This document shows, one piece after another, positions 54,453 through 64,000 of a DNA stretch of 64,000 nucleotides. A program made the position numbers and the translations under genes. The stretch covers positions 1-64,000 of the forward strand of contig MU008169.1 of assembly GCA_010909165.1 (NCBI GenBank), given 5' to 3'. Source of the DNA: Anthoceros angustus. Taxonomy: Eukaryota > Streptophyta > Anthocerotopsida > Anthocerotales > Anthocerotaceae. How positions within the stretch are numbered: the first letter of the stretch is position 1; every line of letters starts with the position of its first letter. A model generated the notes under the pieces. It saw nothing but the letters and a program-made list of their open reading frames with translations. It had not been told where the DNA came from and did no database searches.

Positions 54453-55221
54453 GAGTTTTACCCAAATTTGATGCCAACAAGACCATTCAAATTTGGATAA
54501 TACTAATGAAGACTTTATTGTATTTTCACTATACTAACTCACAACTAAGACGATCGACTCCACGCCTAGATGCACCCGACTCGACTCCACGGAGATGGCG
54601 GGTTTCGGCTGAACTCTGGAGTGGCATGCCACAAATTGGCGGATGCTCATGAGCATGAGTGAGCACAGCTCGTGAGCACACAACTATGCTCATGGCCATC
54701 ACTGCAGATCAAAAGCGATAGAGGGCAGCCAACCTGAAGCTCGAATCCAACATTCTCGTGAGGAGCAACGATGTGAGAGGCTACTACAGACCCCGCTGCT
54801 CACAACCACACCAACCGGCTGGCTAAGGAGCAAAGTCCCTACTTGCTGCAGTATGCACACAATCTGGTAGGCTGATTTTTATGCCGATGCAATCTTGGAG
54901 TAGGCTAGGATGGAGGGTATCAGAGATGTGATGGTAGTCGGATGCTGCCCTTAATAGAATGTTGTTTACGTGTATCGATTATCTCATGTTTAGTTGAAGG
55001 ATGCATGTTAGATTACAGCTGGAGGATACTTGTGTTGTTGGCTGGTATGTGTACTCTGACTGTGGGAGGATTTTTTGTTGTGTCGCTGATAAGTTAGAGG
55101 CCATCGTTGAAGCGACAATTAGGGGAAGGAAGCGTATACCATGGACCATACCGAATATGAATTTTACATTGTATGCACGAGAGAGTCTTTTCCTACGGAC
55201 ACAAACATAGGGTGCTTATTA

Positions 55222-55302
55222 TGGGTGTTTTACTACGTGCGTAGTAAAGATAGTAAAAATCATTGTGATGTCCGTAGTAAAACCACCCATTTTCTAGTAG
55301 TG
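55222..55302 (-). mobile_element. CACTA-like terminus with subterminal inverted repeats (unit 2)
   Basis: The terminus reads CACTACTAGAAAATGGGTGG on the minus strand from 55,302. GGGTG(G)TTTTACTACG occurs inverted at 55,223-55,237 and 55,273-55,288, and a palindrome TTACTACGTGCGTAGTAA sits between them. Subterminal short words in both orientations are typical of CACTA transposase-binding regions. The opposite end was not located. Confidence 0.55.
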
Positions 55303-55356
55303 CATGTAACAATGTTGTTCCTCCTCTCCTCTTTGCACCTTGGTGCACGACAATCG

Positions 55357-55617
55357 TTTGACCCGTTGCGAGAGAGATTATCGCTTGGAATGTACATATT
55401 GCGGCTATACATCAAGATGACGGTGAAGTAGTCTTTGACTTGGTTCAGACAATGAGAGAGGATAGTGTACGGCCAGATGGCATCACATAAGTTCCTCAGT
55501 GTGCTCACAATTTGTAGTCATGCGGGTCTAGTGGAAAAGGGGCGGGTGTGCTTTGAGGCTATGAGTAGACAATATGGAATTATCCCCATGAAAGACCGCT
55601 ATAAATGTACATGGTGA
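55357..55617 (+). pseudogene. PPR protein relic, unit 2
   Basis: The same PPR remnant as at 12,582 is present, with the same in-frame TAA after PDGIT and the same terminal TGA. It has lost a few bases at PLPERE (read here as FDPLRERLS) and elsewhere. The last 150 bp, from the MREDSVRPDG coding sequence to the stop, are identical to unit 1. Confidence 0.75.
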
Positions 55618-55619
55618 AT

Positions 55620-57800
55620 CACATATTTTCAGTTTTCAAATTATGCAAGAATCCACATCTTTTTTCGTCTTCTCCTTGCTTTCTCTCTGTGTTGCTTTCT
55701 CGCTTGCACAACAAACTTTTTCCCTTTCTCCCTGGAGCCTTTCTTCCCTTGCCCCCCTTCGCCCCGTTCTTTTCCCACTTTTTGTTCCTGACCTTCCCTT
55801 CTACCGGTTCTTGCCAGATGCACATCCTTTTACCTCCTCCTCACCCCTCCCAAACTTTTGCTAAGTTGAGTTAAGAACCTATGGTTTTTATAAAAAAAAA
55901 ATTGCAGTCTAAAATATGAAATTATTATTAAATAGTAAGTCTCAGATTAGAATATTACATATTAAGAAATAGTACAAATGCATTAAAAGAAATAAAACTA
56001 TTATCAAATGACAAGTTTCAAATTAGAAATTATATATTAAGAAATACTAATTTGGGTTTGTCACCTAGTATATAATAAGTCCAATCTTGAGTTGTTACTC
56101 AAGAATGTAAATTCAATTAGGTTAGTCACATAAGGATAGAAGTCACCTTATAGGTGGTTTGTTTTGCTTAAAGTAGAGAGCAAATAATAGAACGCATTGG
56201 CGAGATCAAGGACGTGAAGGCGTCTTAAGTTTATAAGTCATTATATGCTCCAAGTCAGCGTGGTGTAACGCATTCCTAGCTCGCATCAACGAGTACTATT
56301 ATGCGTGATGGAGAGAAATCAATGAACCCTTTTTTTGGTGAGTTAAGATTAAGAGATGTTTTCCGATTATGTTGTCCATACACGATTTCCATGTGCAAAA
56401 TCTTGTGGTGCAAGACTTATTTTACTATCCATTATTCAACATGTGTTTTGTGCGACTCGCATAAAGAAGATGATGCGAGACGAATAGTAGGGAAGATTGC
56501 ATCTGCGACTCCCATCCTTATTTGTAAGTCCACCCTCTTTCTTTTCTAAATCTTAACTTTTCCTTAAGATAAGTTAAGCAAACTAAGGTTAAGTTAAGAA
56601 TCATTTGAGCATATACCTTCAATAAATAGATAGACAAATAGGATAGATAGATAGGTAAACACTGCAAAATCTTAGACAAGAGAATTTTCAATTAGTAACT
56701 TTTTGTTGTAGCTGAATTTGTGGAGGTTTTCTTACAAGACGGTGTAGTAAGACGGCCCATCACCTCGAGATAGGATCCAAGACTATGCACCTCATTTGTA
56801 AGCAATTTTTATTCTCTTGTCTCTTTTGTGCTCATGATCAGCAGTGCACCTTTGGGACTATGTTCCCAACTCGACAATTGATGCTTCTTTGAGATCTCAT
56901 TGTGAATGCTTTGTGGGCTTTCTATTTGCGAAAGCAATGCATACAATCAAATAATGTGTTCGACTTCTTACGAGATTTTATTTGGAAGTTCGGACATTGT
57001 GGTTGAGAAGAAACCTTTGGAAAAAAGGTACATTTTACGTAATGTAACCTAGCAATTGCCTCGTGATGATCCATGATTGGTAATTCTCGGAGTAATTATG
57101 TTTGCTCATGACTTGGACATGGTTGCGAAAGCAATGCATACAATCAAATAATGTGTTCGACTTCTTACGATTTTATTTCGGAAGTTCTTGTGGTTGAGAA
57201 GAAGAGCCTTTGGAAAAAAGGTACATTTTACGTAATGTAACCTAGCAATTGCCTCGTGATGATCCATGATTGGTAATTCTGAGTAATTATGTTTGCTCAC
57301 TTGTTGGACATGGTTGCGGGGAAGCGAAGATGTTAATGATAGCGAGGAAAAGGAAAAGGAGTTTGTTCAACGCCAAAATCGGATAGCGAGGAGGAGAAGG
57401 CATTAAGCGACCAAAATCATGAGTCCCGAATCTCATAGACTAATAGTTTGTGCGGAATGCCAATCGTTTTGATCGACGCACCTTTTGATGGAAAAGGTTG
57501 CTAGAGCACGTAGGGATTCGTGGGCGACATCATAGAGATTTGTCAAAGGGCTGCAAGTATGCCATTTGTGAGAACACTTCATTTCTCGATGGTTGGGTTG
57601 GTTTGTCCTTACTCTTATCCTTTGATTGATTTAGGAATTGCAACTAGGACTGGTGGAGGTCAAGGAAGAGGCAAAGAAAAGGCCGGTAGCGAGAATAGTA
57701 GAGAGAGACATGTCATGAATTCACGGTGACAATCTACCATTGCACCTATTGGCTAGCCGGAAAAGGCGTAGAAACTACCATTTAGGTATAACCTAAGCTT
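55620..57800 (+). other. Exon-like sequence in unit 2, unidentified
   Basis: This is the counterpart of 12,850-14,760. It preserves the TTTGTAAGTCC donor (56,521), a TTGTTGTAG acceptor before CTGAATTTGTGGAGG (56,703-56,712) and the later GAGAACACTTCATTTCTCG segment. Differences from unit 1 are almost all indels at CG or CNG sites. A 195 bp segment is duplicated at 56,926-57,313. Confidence 0.35.
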
Positions 57801-57812
57801 GAGCTAGGATAC

Positions 57813-57817
57813 CAATG
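57813..57817. other. Unoccupied outer-copia insertion site
   Basis: GATACCAATGAAGAGTCTCC runs uninterrupted here. In unit 1 the same sequence is split after CAATG by the 33.6 kb nest, with CAATG duplicated. This is direct evidence for the insertion boundaries and order of events. Confidence 0.95.
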
Positions 57818-60800
57818 AAGAGTCTCCTAGCAATTTCGGGGCATCAATTATTCTTGTATTAAAACAAATAGTCTAGAAGAGTATGTATAGAGGACTTGAT
57901 AGTTTGTGTGAGTGATATCATATATATGATAGATGTTAAGAAGCTTGGTATGTTAAGATGTTGAGGCGGACGAGAGGCGAGGAGGATGAGACTCTTTGCA
58001 TTCTCAAATTAAGTTAAATATATGTAAATGATAAAAATTATACATGACTTAGAACTCATTCTAACATCTTCATTTGTTAGTGAATTTGTCAAGTATATTG
58101 TATTGCACTTAATTTTAAAAGCCCCACATGATCTTACAATAGTGGAGATAAGCCTAAGAGGCCACAGGAACTTTGTGAGGCTTTGGGGAACTTTACAACT
58201 AGGCTTTGAGGAACTTTACAACTAGGCTTTGGGGAACCTTACAACAACAACTCATTGAGATAGCCACCTAAAAAAGGCGGAGAACTTTACAAGAGCGGCC
58301 TATTGAGGACAAAGATTGCACCTTAGCACAAGGCCACCAAGGACCAAAAATAACTGGGATATATAATAACTTATCCCAATATTAATCAAACCAAAAATAC
58401 CTTAACCAAGGAGTTTGATTGAAGTCATGGCTAAAATCTCCGTGTAGCTAAGTAGGTAATTGTTTTGTCCATTGCTCATACTATAAAGTTGGCTCTCCTC
58501 ATGAAAAAACAAATGTTCGCTCATGCATATTATAAAGCTCTGGCTCGTTGTTACTCATCGGATATTACAAAGCTTTGTGCTCTCCGTTACTTTATCCGCT
58601 ATCGTACCTATTCCAATTTCCAGCTCGAGCCGGTAGCCAGCCATGTAGACTAGGTACCTACTAGGAGATAGGTGTATGGATAGCCTGGTAAAATTGCGGC
58701 CAGTGCATGGTTTTGGGAGGCCGCCATTTGCGTTCTCCGACCATGGTGTCGACCATGGCTCCCTACTGGAATCAATGTGTGGAATGGGGTTTTGTGTCCA
58801 AAAGGCCAAGGAGGCCACATTTACCCTCTATGTCGCTATAGTCCTAGGATTTGATCCCAAGGGAATGGTTTTGTGTCAAGATGTTCCAAAACTATGGATT
58901 CTAGTCTTCCTACAATCGGTTCCTACCCATAATCAACTACCGTGTCCAAGACCCGCGTGGTGGGTTCGCCACCGCCGTGGTGGATTCGGCCACGCCGTGG
59001 TGGATTGGCCACGCCGTGGTGGATTCGGCCGCCGTGGTGGATTCGGCCACCGCCGTGGTGGGTTCGCCACCGTGGTGGTGGGACCAACGTGGTGGGACCC
59101 ACCCGACCGCGCGCGCGCGTCGCGATCAACGATTTGGCGCCGGTTCCATTGCTACGCTAAGGGCTATGGTCCTATGCACACAGTTCACATGTACACCGAG
59201 TCACACTCATGTGGATTCACACCGAGCTCACCGGTGGATGCACACCATGGCCACGCGCGGCACCTCACTCCGTCCCGACCCCACAATTTATTCCCAACCT
59301 TCCTCGGCGTTCGCGTTTCTAGACTCTCGCTCACCACTTCCTAAACTCCCTTCATACAACGACTCACTCACCCCCTTTCTTCTAGGACCTCATACACCAC
59401 CGCACAAGATGTTCCCACGGATCCTCCTCTCTCGGGCCACAGACCTCTCTTGGGCCACCACGGCCTCACTTGGGCCTCACAGACCCCTGGGCCACAGACC
59501 CCTCCTTGGGCCACACGGACCCCCCCTTGGGCCACACAGACCTCCTTAGGCCACACAGACCCCCCCTGTGCACTTCTAATTAGACACAATCTGGTTAGGC
59601 AGTGGGTAGGGAAAAGGAAAAATAGCTGGTCGGTTCCATAGGCGATTCGCACATCTGCGATCTCACCCCGGTCCCCTACGGGAATTTCCCTCTCCTGGCA
59701 TGCGTTGAGCACCCTTCACCACTAGTCACCCCAGACGCGGAGCTTGGTCACTCAGCTCTCGACCATCCAGGGATCTCCCCGGCCCTCTTGTGACGAGAGG
59801 ACAGCACACCGAATCAGCCCGTCATCGATCGGATGCCTCCAACCAACCACGCGCACAAATTCGACACACGGGAGCTCACACCTGAAATTGTCTAACGAGA
59901 GAGACGCGAAGGGGTCTCTTGTACATCCGGCTGCGGAGCGCCAGAACTCACTTTTCCAGTGTCTAAAGATGGCTAACCTACCTCCAGTATCTAAAGATGG
60001 TTAACCTACCACGCGCCTACCAATTCGGGTATCTATGAGTTCACAGCTTTCCTAGCTCATTATCCTCTAATGCAAGTGGCACGACCTATGATCCGCCTCT
60101 AAAATCAGCGCGCGCCCGCCTCATGTGCTGCCTAGCCCTGCGGCCCATGGGTGTTCCTCGCTCTCCTACCACGCCTCTGATCCGAAAGATTCTCCCTTAA
60201 TACCTCCACCTCACTTCCGCTATCCGAGGTCCTCTCACTCCTGCCAGAAGGTGCCGCCCGTCTACTGCCCTGCGCTCGTTGCCTCGCCCTTCATCACTGG
60301 ACAGCCAAACAGTGCGTTCCTCCATCCACACTCAAGTCTCATCTCTCTTCCACTTATACCTCTCCGCTAGCTTCTTGAACTTCTCCAGGTGGCATCTCCA
60401 CTTGTTCTGGGCTTGTGAAATTTCATTCGAGCTCCTCATTCGTCGCTTCGCCTCCTACCACGCCCGATCCGAAAGATTCTCCCTTAATACCTCCACCTCA
60501 CTTCCGCTATCCGAGGTCCTCTCACTCCTCGCAAGGAGGTGCCCCACCGCCCCGTGACGCTGCCTCGCCCTTCATCACCGGACAGCCAAACATTGCGCTC
60601 CTCCATCCACACTCAAGTCTCATCTCTCTTCCACTTATACCTCTCCGCTAGCTTCTTGAACTTCTCCAGGTGGCAGATCTCCACTTGTTCTGGGCTTGTG
60701 AAATTTCATTCGAGCTCCTCATTCGTCGCATGCGCCTCCTTCCTTAACTTCTGCGGTCACCGGTTGCGAACTTCACTTTGGCCTTGAAATCTCGCAGAGT

Positions 60801-63341
60801 CACGGTACCAAGGTGCGGTCTTCTTCCAATTGCGCTCCAACTCGCTGGTGCTCGGCTCCTTTATCAACCCCGGCTCGCAACTAGGGTTGTTATCTCCCCC
60901 AGCCCGTATCTATCGTTCCATATCGGCCACCGTTGTGGAACTAGCCACCTCCCACTTCCTGCCACTATTCTTGAATGAAGGATCCCCCAACTTATATAGA
61001 CAATTTTTATTCCTAAAAATCCCAAGGTCCAAGGACCTTCTAGCCTAGCCTGACATTCACAGGTTCGAGGTCCAAGGACTAAAAAGTAATATTGTCATGG
61101 GCCAAGGACCTCTTTTAGTATAAGAGGCCTTGCCTCAGACATTTCCTAAGCACTCCATCATACAAAACATAAGAAAAACAAAAAAAAACATTCAAACCAA
61201 CAGTCCGGGGGTTAGTGTACATGTGGTCCTCCACTCGATGCACGTCCCCTCCACATTCTTGGGGTCTCGGGCGTAGTGTGTGGCAGCAGCACGAGCTCTC
61301 GCTGGATACTTCTTGGCCAGTGCGCTTGGATTGGATCACATGTTGGATCGACCTTCCTTGGCGGTGGAAGAGTGGGCGGAAGCCCTGCCTCGCGCTTCAT
61401 GCGAAAGATCGTCATTGGGATGAGATCGTCGCTTGCCCCAAGTTATATAGACTAGAAGCGGGTCCTTTTACTAATGGCACTTTTGTAGAGAGGAGAGATT
61501 TTGTCGTCGGTTTGTTTTACTGAGTTTTGGGTCCATTTATTATTTTCAAGTATAGCCCATGACTTTACAACATGAGGCTAGGGGTTCTACTACCAAGGTG
61601 TATTTCGCCATAGGTTAAATATTGTGATGACGTGGCAGCCCAATTGTTATTACCATGCGGCACTTAAACCGATTTACAACAAGCGTGGATTTGCGGAGGA
61701 TCTTTACAATGGTCCACGGGTCTTTTCCTCGCATCGAGAAGTTACAATGAGGTTTGGTATTTCACAACGCTTGCCTTTACACAGGATGCAGCTCGTGATT
61801 TACAATATGGTCATTCACAATGACCGAATTTACCACGATGCTATGGACTTAACAACAATGTCATTATGTATTAATTAGAGTTGTGTGCAATGGGGGTTAC
61901 GGTGAGGCTTTTCAAGGTGAGGGTTTCCTCCTCATGGCCGCTTTATTGATTCATATATGGGCCACATGTATCGGTCGGTCCTAGCTACCGACCTATATGC
62001 AACATGCCATCGGAACATCGAGCCCTACCCAAAACAGACTCTATGTCGCATCGACACCGATGGTTGAGCCGGATGCGGTGGTGGTCGGATCTCCATTTGT
62101 GTGCCTTCTCTACATGTACTCTCCTACATGAGGTCGAGCCGGATGCGGTGGTGGGCGGATCCCTTGTGGCGCTACCCCTCTTTACATGTGCTCTCCTACA
62201 TGAGATCAAGCCGGATGCGGTGGTGGGCGGATCCCGCTTGCAACGTCCCTTCTCTACATGCGCTCTCACATGAGCTCGATTGAATGCGATGCGAAGTCCT
62301 GTTTGTGTGTCCCTCTCTACACGTGCTCTTCTATGAGGTCGAGCCGAATCACGGTGGCGGCCGGATCCCGCTTGCAACGTCCCTTCTCTACATCGCTTTT
62401 CTAGATGAGACCGACATATGACTTTGTGCTTAAGTCCACAACATGAGCATATACTCAAAGGGCAAGTCGAGGAGAGGCCTCGCGAGGTGCCCCTACTAAA
62501 ATTTGTTACGTTCTAATTTTTATCCAAAATATAGATTCAATTGACCCCATCGCAACACTAGTTGTGGGGTGTAGTCTGAGGTTTTACCCAAATTTGATGC
62601 CAACAAGACCATTCAAATTTGGATAATACTAATGAAGACTTTATTGTATTTTCACTATACTAACTCACTTACAAGACTCAGGCCGATCGGCTCACGCCTA
62701 GATGCACCCGACCGACCCGGCCACGGAGATGGCGGGTTTCGCGCTGAACTCTGTGAGTGGCATGCCACAAATCGGCGGATGCTCATGAGCATGAGTGAGC
62801 ACAACTCGTGAGCACACAACTATGCTCATGGCCATCACCTGCATCAAGCGATAGAGGGCGACCAACAAGCTCGAATCCAACATTCTCGTGAGGAGCAACG
62901 ATGTGAGGCTACTACGGACTCACGCTCACAACCACACCAACCGGTGGCTAAGGAGCAAAGTCCCTACTTTTGCAGTGGCTGTAGTGGTGATTTTGCCGAT
63001 GCAATCTTGGAGTAGGCTAGGATGGAGGTATCTGTAGATGTGATGGTAGTCGATGCTGCCTTAATAGAATGTTGTTTACGTATCGATTATCTCATGTTTA
63101 GTTGAAGGATGCATGTTAGATTACATGGAGGATACTTGTGTTGTTGGTATGTGTACTCGGTGGAGGATTTTTTTGTCGATAAGTTAGAGGCCATAGTTGA
63201 AGCGACAATTAGGGAAGGAAGCGATACCATGGACCATACCGAATATGAATTTTACATTGTATGCACGAGAGTCTTTTCCTACGGACACAAACATAGGGTG
63301 CTTATTATGGGTGTTTTACTACGCGTAGTAAAGATAGTAAA

Positions 63342-64000
63342 ATCATTGTGATGTCCGTAGTAAAACCACCCATTTTCTAGTAGTGCATGTAACAATGTTG
63401 TTCCTCCTCTCCTCTTTGCACCTTGGTGCACGGACAATCGTTTGACCCGTTGCGAGAGAGATTATCGCTTGGAATGTACATATTGCAGGCTATACATCAA
63501 GATGATGAAGTAGTCTTTGACTTGGTTCGAGACAATGAGAGAGGATAGTGTACGGCCGGATCCCTTGCAACGTCCCTTCTCTACATCGCTTTTCTAGATG
63601 AGACCGACATATGACTTTGTGCTTAAGTCCACAACATGAGCATATACTCAAAGGGCAAGTCGAGGAGAGGCCTCGCACGCAGTGCCCCTACTAAAATTTA
63701 TTACAATTCTAATTTTTATCCAAAATATAGATTCAATTGACCCCATCGCAACACTAGTTCTGGGTGTAGTCGAGGTTTTACCCAAATTTGATGCCAACAA
63801 GACCATTCAAATTTGGATAATACTAATGAAGACTTTATTGTATTTTCACTATACTAACTCACTTACAAGACTCAGGCCGATCGGCTCCACGCCTAGATGC
63901 ACCCGACCACTCGGCTCACGGAGATGGCGGGTTTCGCTTGAACTCTGTGAGTGGCATGCCACAAATCGGCGGATGCTCATGAGCATGAGTGAGCACAACT
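63342..64000. repeat. Tandem unit 3, internally deleted and cut by window end
   Basis: It starts like units 1 and 2 with the CACTA-like end (63,342-63,385) and part of the PPR relic, then at 63,553-63,557 (CGGCC) jumps to the equivalent of 62,358 in unit 2. About 6.9 kb of unit is missing. It then follows the end of the unit (72 bp repeat fragment, ATACTCAAAGGGCAAGTCG and onward) to the window edge. Confidence 0.9.
63440..63557 (+). pseudogene. PPR relic, truncated (unit 3)
   Basis: Only the first PPR piece remains (AWNVHIAGYT region and TMREDSV), cut at GTGTACGGCC where the deletion joint lies. It supports the unit order but carries no function. Confidence 0.65.

Larger units (their letters stand above)
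48484..55258. repeat. Tandem unit 1, right part
   Basis: This aligns with 57,813-63,341 of unit 2. In order it holds: an AT-rich stretch (48,490-48,830); a 25 bp GGAACTTTACAACTAGGCTTT repeat (48,840-48,930); an open stretch reading GFDPKGMVLCQDVPKLWILV near 49,530; two minisatellites; a C-rich region with a tandem duplication; a TTACAA-rich stretch; and 72 bp repeats. No intact gene is recognised in it. From 54,460 to 55,220 only short frames occur. Confidence 0.8.
55259..63341. repeat. Tandem unit 2 (8.08 kb)
   Basis: A complete unit from ATCATTGTGATGTCCG to its next occurrence. It has the PPR relic (55,357-55,617), the exon-like stretch, the empty outer-copia site (57,813-57,817) and all minisatellites of unit 1 in the same order. 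Internal duplications private to it are at 56,926-57,313 (joint TTGCG) and 60,163-60,735 (joint CTCCT). Confidence 0.9.

Noticed and set aside
58955-59130. Overlapping frames with repeated WWIRPPWW / GFGRRGGFG as a glycine-rich protein
   Set aside because: The pattern is the CCACCGTGGTGG minisatellite read in three frames; no start, signal peptide or flanking exon supports it.
1-64000. tRNA or other structural RNA genes
   Set aside because: Apart from primer-binding sites complementary to tRNA-Met, I saw no cloverleaf with A and B boxes on either strand by eye; a covariance-model scan would be needed to exclude them.

Overview
This window looks like gene-poor, repeat-dense nuclear DNA of a land plant. 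The support is Ty1/copia retrotransposons whose primer-binding sites match plant initiator-Met tRNA, GT-AG introns, relics of a plant-type PPR gene, a CACTA-like terminus, and no tRNA, rRNA, CRISPR or operon-like structure. I cannot fix the clade from sequence alone. The mix of PPR relics and an HGKG-type DDE-like gene family faintly suggests a fern or lycophyte, but that is a guess.

Layout. 1-6.9 kb: a tandem duplication, a small spliced gene-like stretch (913-1526), a CATG-rich minisatellite with a TATA box, and a broken minus-strand gene of an uncharacterised DDE-like family marked by an HGKGEHDG motif (3261-5800). 7.2-12.48 kb: a 5'-truncated plus-strand copia element with gag, protease, integrase, RT, RNase H, PPT and 3' LTR. 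From 12.48 kb: an 8-9 kb tandem repeat unit carrying a CACTA-like terminus, a PPR relic and minisatellites. Unit 1 starts at 12,483, unit 2 at 55,259 and a truncated unit 3 at 63,342.

Unit 1 is split by a two-level nest. A minus-strand copia element (14,858-48,483, TSD CAATG, empty site seen in unit 2 at 57,813) is itself split by a plus-strand copia-type element of 26.1 kb (19,756-45,861, LTRs 150/148 bp, TSD TACAA, tRNA-Met PBS and PPT both present). Removing the inner element and one TSD copy restores the outer element's pre-integrase reading frame. The inner element is unusual. Its pol ends at 23,789, and about 22 kb of non-retroviral sequence follows before the PPT: tandem gene-like modules (24-35.7 kb), further exon-like plus-strand sequence (35.9-37.6 kb) and a second HGKG-family gene on the minus strand (39-44.1 kb). 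The outer element also carries about 1.8 kb of antisense, intron-containing gene-like sequence between its pol stop and PPT.

Two window-wide patterns stand out. First, differences between repeat copies are mostly small indels at CAG/CTG/CCG and CG sites, while AT-rich stretches are almost identical; base-calling error at methylated CHG/CG sites is a likely cause, so many frameshifts may not be real. Second, at least twelve duplication or deletion junctions carry 4-8 bp of microhomology, pointing to template-switch or microhomology-mediated rearrangement.
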